From Microbacterium enclense (lineage in GTDB: Bacteria > Actinomycetota > Actinomycetes > Actinomycetales > Microbacteriaceae), in assembly GCF_001456955.1 (NCBI RefSeq), contig NZ_KQ758472.1, positions 132,022-196,021 on the forward strand: a DNA stretch of 64,000 bases, in the 5' to 3' direction. Both the position numbers and the translations under genes were made by a program. The notes beneath the pieces are model-generated. The model was not told the origin of the DNA. It was given only the letters and a program-made list of their open reading frames with translations, and did no database searches. This document shows positions 49,946 to 58,977 of the stretch, one piece after another. Position 1 is the stretch's first letter, and the number at the start of each line of letters is the position of its first letter.

Positions 49946-51742
49946 CTGTCGCATCCCGACGATGCCCTCACGCGCTGGTGGCGCGGACTGAGCCTTCGCA
50001 CCAAGGTCACCGGCGTCACCGTCGTGCTTCTCGCGATCGGGTTGTTCACGGCGGGCATCGGCACGATGGTGTTCCTGCGCACCACGCTCGTGAACAACCT
50101 CGACGAGCAGCTCGCGCAGCAGGCGGCGGGAAACATCGCCGACAGCGTCTTCACGATGACGCCTGCCGACGGGCAGATCGTGTTCTCGCAGATCGACAAC
50201 GCCCCGCAGATCGGATCGATGGTCGTCGTCTACGGTCCCGACGGCGAACGCAAGGCGTTCTACAACGGCACGGCATCCAAAGCCCTCCCCGAGCTGCCCT
50301 CCACCTTCACCGTCGAGCAGACGTACGGCCAGATCGATCGGCGCATCGAGTTGAGCGACGGCGATTCGGGCCAGCACTTCCTGGCCCGCGTGGGCGTCCT
50401 CCAGGTCAACGGCAGTCCCGGTGTCTACACGCAGATGGTGATCCAACCGCTGGCGCCGACCGACCGGATCGTGACCGCCTACATCGGCATCTACGCCTTC
50501 GTGGCCCTTCTGATCCTGATCGCGACCGCACTGCTCACGCGGTGGCTCGTGACCCTCGCGTTCCGAAATCTTCGGCAGGTCGAGACCACGGCGATGGACA
50601 TCGCGGCGGGCGACTTCAGCCAGCGCCTGACCGACATCGTCCCCGACACCGAGGTGGGCCGGCTCAAGACCGCGATCAACGCGATGCTTGCCCGCATCGA
50701 CGGGGCGCTCGGACAACGGGATGCCACCGTGCGGCAGATGCGCCGGTTCATCGGCGACGCGAGTCACGAACTGCGCACCCCCCTCGTCACGATGCGCGGA
50801 TACGCGGAGCTGTACCGCATGGGCGCGATCCGCTCCGACCAGGACGTCGCCCAGTCGATGGAGCGCATCGAGAAAGAGGCCATCCGCATGGGCGCGCTCG
50901 TGGAGGACCTCCTCGCCCTCGCCCGTCTCGACGAGCGCCGTGACGTCACGATCACCCCGCTCGATCTGCGGCCGATCGCCCGCGACGCCGCCCTCGACCT
51001 GCGCGTGACCTCGCCGCAGCGCGAGGTCACGGTCGATGACACGACCACTCGTCGCGAGATCGTGCTGCCCACGATGACCCTCGATCCCCTGCTGGATGCC
51101 GAGGGCGACGCGGCTTCGCCCGCCAACCGCCGCCGCGCCGCGCCGACGACGTCGGCCATGGCGATCGCGGGCGCGACGCTGTCGCGCCTGCGGCGCAAGC
51201 CGAAGGAAGGCGGCGAGACGACACCCTCACCCGCCGAGGGTGCCCCGGTCGCCTCCCCGGCGCCGCCGGCCGGCGTCGTGCGCACGGCGCCGCGCCCCGC
51301 GCCCATCGTCCTCGGCGACGAGAACAAGGTGCGCCAGGTCGTGGCGAACCTTCTCGGCAACGCGCGACGTTTCACCGCCGACGATTCGCCCATCGGCCTC
51401 CGGGTGGGCGTCGACGTCGAACGCGACATGGGGTGGATCGAGATCATCGACCACGGTGAAGGCGTGCCCGAGCAGATCCGCGACCAGATCTTCCAGCGCT
51501 TCTGGCGCGCCGACACGTCTCGCACGCGCGAGACCGGCGGCTCCGGTCTCGGCCTGTCGATCGTGGCATCCATCGTCGATCTGCTGCACGGAACGGTCGA
51601 GGTGGTCGACACCCCCGGCGGTGGCGCGACGTTCCGTGTCTCGCTCCCCCTCGCCGACCGTCGCGACGCCCAGGAACACGCGTTGATCGAGACGCAGCCG
51701 CTCGAGCGGCTCCCCGAGAACTTCAGCCCCACCGCGGACTGA
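49946..51742 (+). CDS. sensor histidine kinase, probable CTG start
   Basis: This kinase has a membrane segment (VTGVTVVLLAIGLFTAGIG) after a typical WWRGLSLRTKVTG start, an extracellular loop of about 130 residues, a second membrane helix, HAMP, HisKA with GDASHELRTPLVTMRGYAEL, and HATPase (NLLGNARRF, GSGLGLSIVAS). Only GTG at 50024 is a standard start, but it would remove the conserved WWRGLSLRTK segment. A CTG at 49946 with GAAAGG upstream fits better. A Pro/Ala-rich insert of about 90 residues interrupts the ATPase domain before NKVRQVV. Confidence 0.85.
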   Translation: MSHPDDALTRWWRGLSLRTKVTGVTVVLLAIGLFTAGIGTMVFLRTTLVNNLDEQLAQQAAGNIADSVFTMTPADGQIVFSQIDNAPQIGSMVVVYGPDGERKAFYNGTASKALPELPSTFTVEQTYGQIDRRIELSDGDSGQHFLARVGVLQVNGSPGVYTQMVIQPLAPTDRIVTAYIGIYAFVALLILIATALLTRWLVTLAFRNLRQVETTAMDIAAGDFSQRLTDIVPDTEVGRLKTAINAMLARIDGALGQRDATVRQMRRFIGDASHELRTPLVTMRGYAELYRMGAIRSDQDVAQSMERIEKEAIRMGALVEDLLALARLDERRDVTITPLDLRPIARDAALDLRVTSPQREVTVDDTTTRREIVLPTMTLDPLLDAEGDAASPANRRRAAPTTSAMAIAGATLSRLRRKPKEGGETTPSPAEGAPVASPAPPAGVVRTAPRPAPIVLGDENKVRQVVANLLGNARRFTADDSPIGLRVGVDVERDMGWIEIIDHGEGVPEQIRDQIFQRFWRADTSRTRETGGSGLGLSIVASIVDLLHGTVEVVDTPGGGATFRVSLPLADRRDAQEHALIETQPLERLPENFSPTAD

Positions 51743-51775
51743 TCCCCGCTGCGGTCGGCCCCGCCGCTTCCCCGC

Positions 51776-51907
51776 TGACTCGCGCCCTACGCACGCGCGA
51801 CAAGCCCCCGCGCGAACACAGCCCGCAAGTCACCCCCACACCCCCACCGATGACTCGCGCCCTACGCACGCGCGACAAGCCCCCGCGCGAACACACCCCG
51901 CAAGTCA
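51776..51907. repeat. two more 57-nt inverted-repeat elements
   Basis: Copies at 51776-51832 and 51851-51907 are each exactly 57 nt and match the 19.6-20.0 kb family (TGACTCGCGCCCTACGC..., CGAACACA, CGCAAGTCA), with one mismatch in the terminal stem. They are separated by 18 bases. The rest of the 396-base gap to groEL (51908-52080) holds degenerate CGACGACACCG repeats, and no gene is supported. Confidence 0.92.
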
Positions 51908-52090
51908 CCGCAGAACGACGGCACCTCGACGACGAGGCCACGACGAGCGACGACGGCGTCGGACCGACATGCGCGATCACCACGGCGCCGCGACCGCGCC
52001 GCAACGACGACACCGCAACGACGACACCGTCGCGACGACACCGCCGCACCCGACACCGTCGCGGCGGCAGCCGTCGCCCGCGCCGACGAA

Positions 52091-52120
52091 GAACGCCCCC
52101 TCCCGAAGGAGGGGGCGTTC
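52091..52120 (-). terminator. groEL terminator
   Basis: A perfect 13-base-pair stem, GAACGCCCCCTCC with GGAGGGGGCGTTC, has a CGAA tetraloop about 20 bases past the groEL stop. Confidence 0.93.
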
Positions 52121-52138
52121 TCAGGCGTCAGGCGTGGA

Positions 52139-53824
<1,686 letters not shown>

Positions 53825-53826
53825 TC

Positions 53827-53855
53827 ATTCTGGCACTCGACCCTAGGGAGTGCAA
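53827..53855 (-). promoter_or_regulatory. groEL sigma-70-type promoter
   Basis: On the minus strand TTGCAC, a 17-base spacer and CAGAAT make a good -35/-10 pair. The spacer is filled by CIRCE operator 2, and CIRCE 1 follows the -10, so HrcA would block both binding and clearance. Confidence 0.7.
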
Positions 53856-53856
53856 G
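53830..53856 (-). promoter_or_regulatory. CIRCE operator 2 (HrcA)
   Basis: CTGGCACTC-N9-GAGTGCAAG, with a perfect GCACTC/GAGTGC core and the standard nine-base spacer. It overlaps the -35 to -10 region of the groEL promoter. Confidence 0.92.
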
Positions 53857-53880
53857 CCACGCGGCCCGGCACGAACGTCG

Positions 53881-53917
53881 AACGCCGCGGCATCCGGATG
53901 AGGGATGCCGCGGCGTT
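53881..53917 (-). terminator. cspA terminator
   Basis: A 15-base-pair stem, AACGCCGCGGCATCC with GGATGCCGCGGCGTT, has a seven-base loop 22 bases after the cold-shock gene stop. Confidence 0.9.
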
Positions 53918-53939
53918 CGGTGGCGTTCGGTTCAGCGTC

Positions 53940-54140
53940 TCAGGCGAGGCGGACGGACTCCGCCTGGGGTCCCTTCTGTCCGGTTCCGACGGTGAACTCC
54001 ACCGCCTGGCCCTCCTCGAGGACCCGGAAGCCCGGCATCTCGATGCTGGAGTAGTGAACGAAGACGTCCTGACCGTCGGCGACGGTGATGAACCCGAAGC
54101 CCTTCTCGGCGTTGAACCATTTGACAGTGCCCTGCGTCAT
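53940..54140 (-). CDS. cold-shock protein (CspA-type)
   Basis: A 66-residue single cold-shock domain: [19 protein letters not shown] carries RNP1, and [10 protein letters not shown] carries RNP2. It acts as an RNA chaperone. The length is standard. CAGGAG precedes the ATG at 54140; a longer in-frame reading lacks homology. Confidence 0.95.
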   Translation of the reverse strand: MTQGTVKWFNAEKGFGFITVADGQDVFVHYSSIEMPGFRVLEEGQAVEFTVGTGQKGPQAESVRLA

Positions 54141-54270
54141 GCGAATCTCCTGTTGCTGAATGACGAGGTCATCGTAAGCACGGAGCATGCCGCCGAATGG
54201 GGGTTCGGGGGCATTGTTGACGCCCGTGCCGTCAAGTTGTTACCCCGCGGAAACACGGGGCACCCACGGG

Positions 54271-54873
54271 TCAGGACGCCGGCGTCTCGGAGGTCTGACC
54301 GGCCGCCCGGTCGAGGCCGATGACGACGATCAGGCGCTTCACGTCGCTCTCGTCGTCGGGGGTGTTCGGGTCGTCGGTGGGCTGCAGGAAGTCGCTCTGC
54401 GCCACCGACGCGCCACCGATCGTCTGCGCCAGTCCCTCGGCGGCCGCCTCGTCGGTGTCACGAAGGTAGAAGACTGTCGTCTGCGCGAAATCGGTGCTGT
54501 CGGAGTCGCCCGTCTCGACGGCGTCGCCCGGCCACCCCGCGGCGACGATCCGGTCGCGCAGCGTGCCCGCGAGCCCCTCGTCGGCGGTGCCGTTGAGCAC
54601 GACCACCGAATAGGAGGTGTCGACGACGGCCGGAGTCGTCGCCTCGACCGTGGGGTTCGGAGCCGTTTCCGCGTCGGGGCCGAGCGAGATGCGTCCCGAG
54701 ACGACGAGGGTCGCGAAGATTCCGGCGATGATCAGCACGAGCGTGGCGATGGCCGCCCACAGGAAGATGATCCAGCCGCGCAGCCGCGGGTTCTCGGCGC
54801 GGTGCGCCCCGACGCGTCCGGCCGGATCGGGCAGGTCGTCGAAGCGATCCCGAGGGAAGGTCGATCTGGCCAT
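54271..54873 (-). CDS. LytR_C-domain membrane protein
   Basis: This 200-residue protein has a cytoplasmic basic N-terminus, one membrane helix (about 33-58, GWIIFLWAAIATLVLIIAGI) and an extracellular LytR C-terminal domain (SYSVVVLNGTADEGLAGTLRD, then GWPGDAVETGDSD). The domain accompanies cell-wall ligases but alone has no catalytic part. It follows DUF3263 on the same strand, 35 bases apart. Function is unknown. Confidence 0.88.
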   Translation of the reverse strand: MARSTFPRDRFDDLPDPAGRVGAHRAENPRLRGWIIFLWAAIATLVLIIAGIFATLVVSGRISLGPDAETAPNPTVEATTPAVVDTSYSVVVLNGTADEGLAGTLRDRIVAAGWPGDAVETGDSDSTDFAQTTVFYLRDTDEAAAEGLAQTIGGASVAQSDFLQPTDDPNTPDDESDVKRLIVVIGLDRAAGQTSETPAS

Positions 54874-54908
54874 TGGACGATGCTATCGGTCGGAGCCTCA
54901 GCGCCCCG

Positions 54909-55163
54909 TCAGCGCGATGCGGCCCGGCCGAGACGGGAGCGGTGCTGATCGGCGGCGTCGTCGCGGCGCCGGCGCAGGCGCCGCACGAGCATGGGGTCGT
55001 GGGCGAGGGCGTCGGGGGTGTCGATCAGGCGACCGAGCACCTGGTAGTAGCGGGCGGGCGTCAAGCCGAACTCGGCGCGGATCGCCTCCTCTTTCGCACC
55101 CGCATGGCGTCGCCATTCACCCTCGAAGGCGAGGAAGGCGAGATCACGGTCCGACAGGGTCAC
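54909..55163 (-). CDS. DUF3263 protein
   Basis: This 84-residue protein reads LSDRDLAFLAFEGEWRRHAGAKEEAIRAEFGLTPARYYQVLGRLID, in pieces the DUF3263 helical domain. It is found only in actinobacteria, commonly beside LytR_C proteins as here. The predicted helix-turn-helix-like pattern suggests DNA binding, but this is unproven. GTG start. Confidence 0.9.
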   Translation of the reverse strand: MTLSDRDLAFLAFEGEWRRHAGAKEEAIRAEFGLTPARYYQVLGRLIDTPDALAHDPMLVRRLRRRRDDAADQHRSRLGRAASR

Positions 55164-55172
55164 CCGTCCACG

Positions 55173-56162
55173 CTAACCGCGGTGCGCGGTGGATCCCGGA
55201 TGCCACGCCACCCAGGCGCCCAGCGGATCCACCTCGGCGACGACGTCACCGTCGAGAGCCAGCGAGAACCCGCCCCGGACCGACTCGACGCGCCGGGTCC
55301 ACCCGTCATGCAGCCCCGGCGCATCGAGGGTGATCCACCGACCCGCCGAACGTGCCGCGTCGATCACGGCGGCGCGGTGCGGTGCCGGCACGTGGGCGAG
55401 GACGCCGGGGGTCGTGACGACGAGGGTGGCGTCGCGCGGCGCCCGGGCGGCGAGGGCGGGCAACGCGTCGGCCCCGTCGCCGGCCACGAGCAGAGGCGGG
55501 TCGCCGGCGGCGATGTCGATCGCCCGCGAGATGCGCTCCCGGCGCTCCTCCTCGCCCGGCCAGACCAGGTCCATGAGCCACGACCGGTCCTCGGCGCGGC
55601 CGACGTCGAGCGGGTTCAGATCGATGCCGGCACGCCACACGATGTGCGGCATCCGCAGCTCCGGCGCACCGTCGAGCTCGCACGCCAGCTCGACGCGACC
55701 GACGCCCGCGACAGGGTCGAGAGGGAGGGTCTCGGAGCCTCGTCGGTAGCGGTACGAGTACCGGTCGGGATACAGGCACAGGCCCGCGCTCGCGCCCACC
55801 TCCAGCAGGGCGATGGGCCCGTCGATGAGGGAGAGCGCCGGCAGGAGGGCCGCGCACCGCAGCGGCTCGTTGGTCTGCACGCTCCGCCGCCCGCATTCGG
55901 CGGCGATCTCCTCGGCGTGGGACTGCACCCACGACGCCCAGGCATCGATGTCGTCCATCGGCGCGCCGAGCAGGCGCAGAACCGCGAACACGAGCGGGGG
56001 TTGACGCCGCGAAGCCGGAACCCGCGCGAGCGCCGCCGCCACGGCGGGATCAGCGATCACGCGGCGCGCCCAGGCCTCGTAGACCGCCGATCGACCGGGC
56101 GCCTCGTCGCGGGCGAAGCGCCCGAACCGGTCGACGACGGCGGTCACGGCATCCTGATCCAT
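55173..56162 (-). CDS. DUF2332 family protein
   Basis: This 329-residue DUF2332 protein starts MDQDAVTAVVDRFGRFARDEAPGRS and has the conserved ALLEVGASAGLCLYPDRYSYRY segment, which resembles a SAM-methyltransferase glycine loop, and RAGIDLNPLDVGRAED. The function of the family is unknown. It lies head to tail with DUF3263 and divergent from msrB. The ATG is chosen because homologous sequence starts there. Confidence 0.87.
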   Translation of the reverse strand: MDQDAVTAVVDRFGRFARDEAPGRSAVYEAWARRVIADPAVAAALARVPASRRQPPLVFAVLRLLGAPMDDIDAWASWVQSHAEEIAAECGRRSVQTNEPLRCAALLPALSLIDGPIALLEVGASAGLCLYPDRYSYRYRRGSETLPLDPVAGVGRVELACELDGAPELRMPHIVWRAGIDLNPLDVGRAEDRSWLMDLVWPGEEERRERISRAIDIAAGDPPLLVAGDGADALPALAARAPRDATLVVTTPGVLAHVPAPHRAAVIDAARSAGRWITLDAPGLHDGWTRRVESVRGGFSLALDGDVVAEVDPLGAWVAWHPGSTAHRG

Positions 56163-56235
56163 CCCGCAGATTATGCCGGGCCGACTTGACCGCTCCGGGG
56201 CACGACAGAATGGATGCCGGAGAAGGGAAAATTCC

Positions 56236-56643
56236 ATGACGTATGCCGTCGACAAGTCCGACGACCAGTGGCGCGCTGAGCTGTCACCCGAGCAGTACGC
56301 GGTGCTGCGCCAGGCCGGAACCGAGCGCGCCTGGACCGGTGAGCTGCTCGACGAGAGCCGCGCCGGCCTCTACACGTGCGCCGCGTGCGGCGCGGAGCTG
56401 TTCCAGAGCGGCACGAAGTTCGACTCGCACTGCGGATGGCCGAGCTTCTACGAGTCGGTGCGCCCCGAGGCCGTCGAACTCATCGACGACAACAGCCACG
56501 GCATGCAGCGCACCGAGGTGCGGTGCGCGAACTGCGGCTCGCACCTGGGCCACGTCTTCCCCGACGGCTTCGGCACCCCCACGGGCGACCGGTACTGCAT
56601 GAACTCGCTGTCGCTCAACTTCACGCCGGAAGAGAAGGCGTGA
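56236..56643 (+). CDS. msrB: peptide-methionine (R)-S-oxide reductase
   Basis: MsrB reduces the R-sulfoxide of methionine in oxidised proteins. The 135-residue protein has the zinc-binding pairs CAAC and CANC, SGTKFDSHCGWPSFY, and the catalytic cysteine in RYCMNSLSL. GAAGGG lies upstream of the ATG. Its stop overlaps the GTG of the nitroreductase gene. Confidence 0.95.
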   Translation: MTYAVDKSDDQWRAELSPEQYAVLRQAGTERAWTGELLDESRAGLYTCAACGAELFQSGTKFDSHCGWPSFYESVRPEAVELIDDNSHGMQRTEVRCANCGSHLGHVFPDGFGTPTGDRYCMNSLSLNFTPEEKA

Positions 56644-57209
56644 GCGCACTCGAGGCGATGCGCGACCGCCGGTCGTGGTCGAAGGTCACCGACCTCGCCC
56701 CCACCGGGCCCGAACTCGAGGCGTTCGTCGCCGCGGCCGGTCGCGTCGCCGACCACAAGACGCTGCGCCCGTGGCGCATCATCGAGATCCGCGGCAGCGA
56801 CCGCGATCTGCTCGCGCGTGCGCTGAACAAGGCCGACGGCAAGAAGGGGTATTCCTCGAAGCCTCGTCGCGCGCCGCTCATCATCGCCCTCGTGGCCGAC
56901 GTCTCGTCGAAGAAGATCCCCGCCTGGGAGCAGGAGGCCACGGCATCCGGTGTCGCCCACATGCTGAGCCTGGTGCTCGACGAGGCGGGCTTCGGCGTCT
57001 TCTGGCGCACCGACGACAACACCCGCAGCAAGGCGCTTGCCAAGGCCCACGGCCTGAGGAAGGGCGAGGTGCTGCTCGGCTGGCTGTACGTCGGCGGCAA
57101 GCCGCCGCGCACGCGTCCGGTCCGCCGTAAGACGGTGGATGCCGCGAAGCACATCTCGCGCCTGCCCGGGGGCAAGAAGCGACGGAAGGTCGACGACGCG
57201 CGCTCCTGA
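56640..57209 (+). CDS. nitroreductase family protein
   Basis: This 189-residue FMN-dependent nitroreductase-fold protein begins ALEAMRDRRSWSKVTDLAPT and has RVADHKTLRPWRIIEI and GVAHMLSLVLDEAGFGVFWRT. The substrate is unknown. A basic C-terminal tail (LPGGKKRRKVDDARS) follows the domain. It is coupled to msrB by a GTGA overlap, which suggests a shared stress role. Confidence 0.88.
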   Translation: MSALEAMRDRRSWSKVTDLAPTGPELEAFVAAAGRVADHKTLRPWRIIEIRGSDRDLLARALNKADGKKGYSSKPRRAPLIIALVADVSSKKIPAWEQEATASGVAHMLSLVLDEAGFGVFWRTDDNTRSKALAKAHGLRKGEVLLGWLYVGGKPPRTRPVRRKTVDAAKHISRLPGGKKRRKVDDARS

Positions 57210-57222
57210 TCACGCGCGCTGC

Positions 57223-57254
57223 GACGCCGCCCGGGGACGTCTCCGGGCGGCGTC
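57223..57254 (+). terminator. terminator after the nitroreductase gene
   Basis: A 12-base-pair stem, GACGCCGCCCGG with CCGGGCGGCGTC, has an eight-base loop just past the stop codon. Confidence 0.85.
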
Positions 57255-57344
57255 GTCATCTGTGGCGGTGACGCCCCGGGTATCGCGGCGGCGTCCGACG
57301 CGCGCGTGGCACGGCGTCGGTGCGCGACTCGCCGCGGGCCGAAG

Positions 57345-58289
57345 TCAGCCGAGCCTGCGCCGCCGCCACGGCACCGCGGCCACGACGACGCCGGCGATGG
57401 CGACCGTGGCCGCCAGGACGGCCACCGGGGTGGAGGGAGCCGCCGGCGCGGGCCAGAACGCGTCGAGCACGACGGAGGTGCACAGCAGGCCCACCACCGA
57501 CCCCAATCCCAGCAGCAGTACTCCCGTGCGGCGCACCACCACCGACGACAAGAAGATGTAGATCACGCCGACCGCGCCGCCGGCGTAGAGCCACGGCTCG
57601 CTCGGCACCACGCGCGGCGCTCCGACGGCGGCCACGTGCACGGTGGCGGCGATGAGGAGCACGATCGTGCCGCCGATGAAGTTGACCAGGGTCGCGGTGA
57701 GCGGGCTCTCCACGCGCACGCGCAGACGCCCGTTTGTCCCCTGCTGCCACGCGACTCCGGCCCCCGCGACGGCGGGGACGACGAGCATCCACGGGGGCAC
57801 GCCGCCGAGGGCGTCACCCGAGAGGCACACCACCACTCCGGCGATGGCCAGCGCCGCACCGACCAGTCGGCGCACCGTGACGGGGACGACGCCGGCCGGC
57901 CCGTAGCCGACCCGGTCGAGCACGAGCCCGCCGGAGGTCTGTCCGGCGACGAAACCGACCGTGAACAGCGCGACGCCGATCGTGGCGACCGTCAGCCCCT
58001 GACTCGCCACGGTGAACGCGCCCACGAGACCGCCCAGCAGCATCCACGGGGGGACGGTTCGCGACCGGATGCCGTCGACGAGACGCCCGAACCCGCGCCG
58101 CCCCTCCGGGAGCAGCAGCGACAGCACGATGAGGATGACGAGCCCCGAGCCGAACGAGACCGCGGCGGCCACGAAGCCGTCGCCGAGTTCGGCCCCGAGC
58201 GAGCCGTTGATCCGCGCCTGCAGCGCGGTGAGGGCACCGATGAGCACCGCTCCGCCGACGGCCACGCCGATCGCACCGCGCTCCGACAC
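57345..58289 (-). CDS. DMT-superfamily (YdcZ/DUF606) transporter
   Basis: A 314-residue protein with about ten membrane helices made of two similar halves, each with a conserved ALQARINGSLG (first) or AWQQGTNGRLR (second) segment, the YdcZ/DUF606 pattern of the DMT group. The substrate is unknown. GTG start. It is convergent with the nitroreductase gene. Confidence 0.87.
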   Translation of the reverse strand: MSERGAIGVAVGGAVLIGALTALQARINGSLGAELGDGFVAAAVSFGSGLVILIVLSLLLPEGRRGFGRLVDGIRSRTVPPWMLLGGLVGAFTVASQGLTVATIGVALFTVGFVAGQTSGGLVLDRVGYGPAGVVPVTVRRLVGAALAIAGVVVCLSGDALGGVPPWMLVVPAVAGAGVAWQQGTNGRLRVRVESPLTATLVNFIGGTIVLLIAATVHVAAVGAPRVVPSEPWLYAGGAVGVIYIFLSSVVVRRTGVLLLGLGSVVGLLCTSVVLDAFWPAPAAPSTPVAVLAATVAIAGVVVAAVPWRRRRLG

Positions 58290-58370
58290 CGCACTCCCCT
58301 CGCGCCCGGCGATCGGGCCACCGTCGATCGTACGACGCGACCGCGGCGCGCCGTGTCCGGACGATCCCCG

Positions 58371-58904
58371 TCAGACGGCGACGACAGGCGCCCTCTTCGC
58401 GCGCCGACCGCGGATCACCCCGCCCACGAAGATGGCGAGGAGTCCGAGCATTGCGAGCAGGCTGACCACGCCCAGAGCGGCGCCGCCGTAGGCGTGATCG
58501 CCGCCGCTGATGCCGTACGTGTCGGCGAGGCCCATGCCCGGGCCGAAGGACGCGACGAAGTACCCCGCGATCCCGAGGAGAAGCAGAGCGAGATAGGCGG
58601 AGACCACGGACCACACGTCGGTGTCCGTCAGGGAGAACATCAGCAGGAAGACGAGGCCGAGGGTGGGGCCGGCGGCGATCACGGCGACGACGAAGCCGTT
58701 CGGCGGGCCCTGGTCCGCGACGCCCACCTCGCGCCACACCTCGGCCGCGGTCAGGCCGGGCACCGCGGCTTCCGGGTTCCAGACGAGGATCTGCACGAGC
58801 GCGATGATCGCGTACACCGTCACGACCGTCAGCCCTGCTGCGGCGACGAGCACACGGGAGCGGCGAGGAGCGAAGGCGGGCTGCATGGCCCCATCATCGC
58901 CCAC
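58371..58904 (-). CDS. four-pass membrane protein, unknown
   Basis: A 177-residue protein with four predicted membrane helices (about VLVAAAGLTVVTVYAIIALV, GFVVAVIAAGPTLGLVFLLM, AYLALLLLGIAGYFVASF, GVVSLLAMLGLLAIFVGGVI) and a basic end. No family is recognised. The ATG at 58886 is an alternative start. It lies on the same strand as the DUF606 gene, about 80 bases apart, and may share its transcript. Confidence 0.75.
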   Translation of the reverse strand: MGDDGAMQPAFAPRRSRVLVAAAGLTVVTVYAIIALVQILVWNPEAAVPGLTAAEVWREVGVADQGPPNGFVVAVIAAGPTLGLVFLLMFSLTDTDVWSVVSAYLALLLLGIAGYFVASFGPGMGLADTYGISGGDHAYGGAALGVVSLLAMLGLLAIFVGGVIRGRRAKRAPVVAV

Positions 58905-58977
58905 CCGAGGTCATCAACCCCGTCTCCGGGCACGTCGATGTCGCCGTCACCGGCCCGGATGCGTCAGGCTGTCACCC

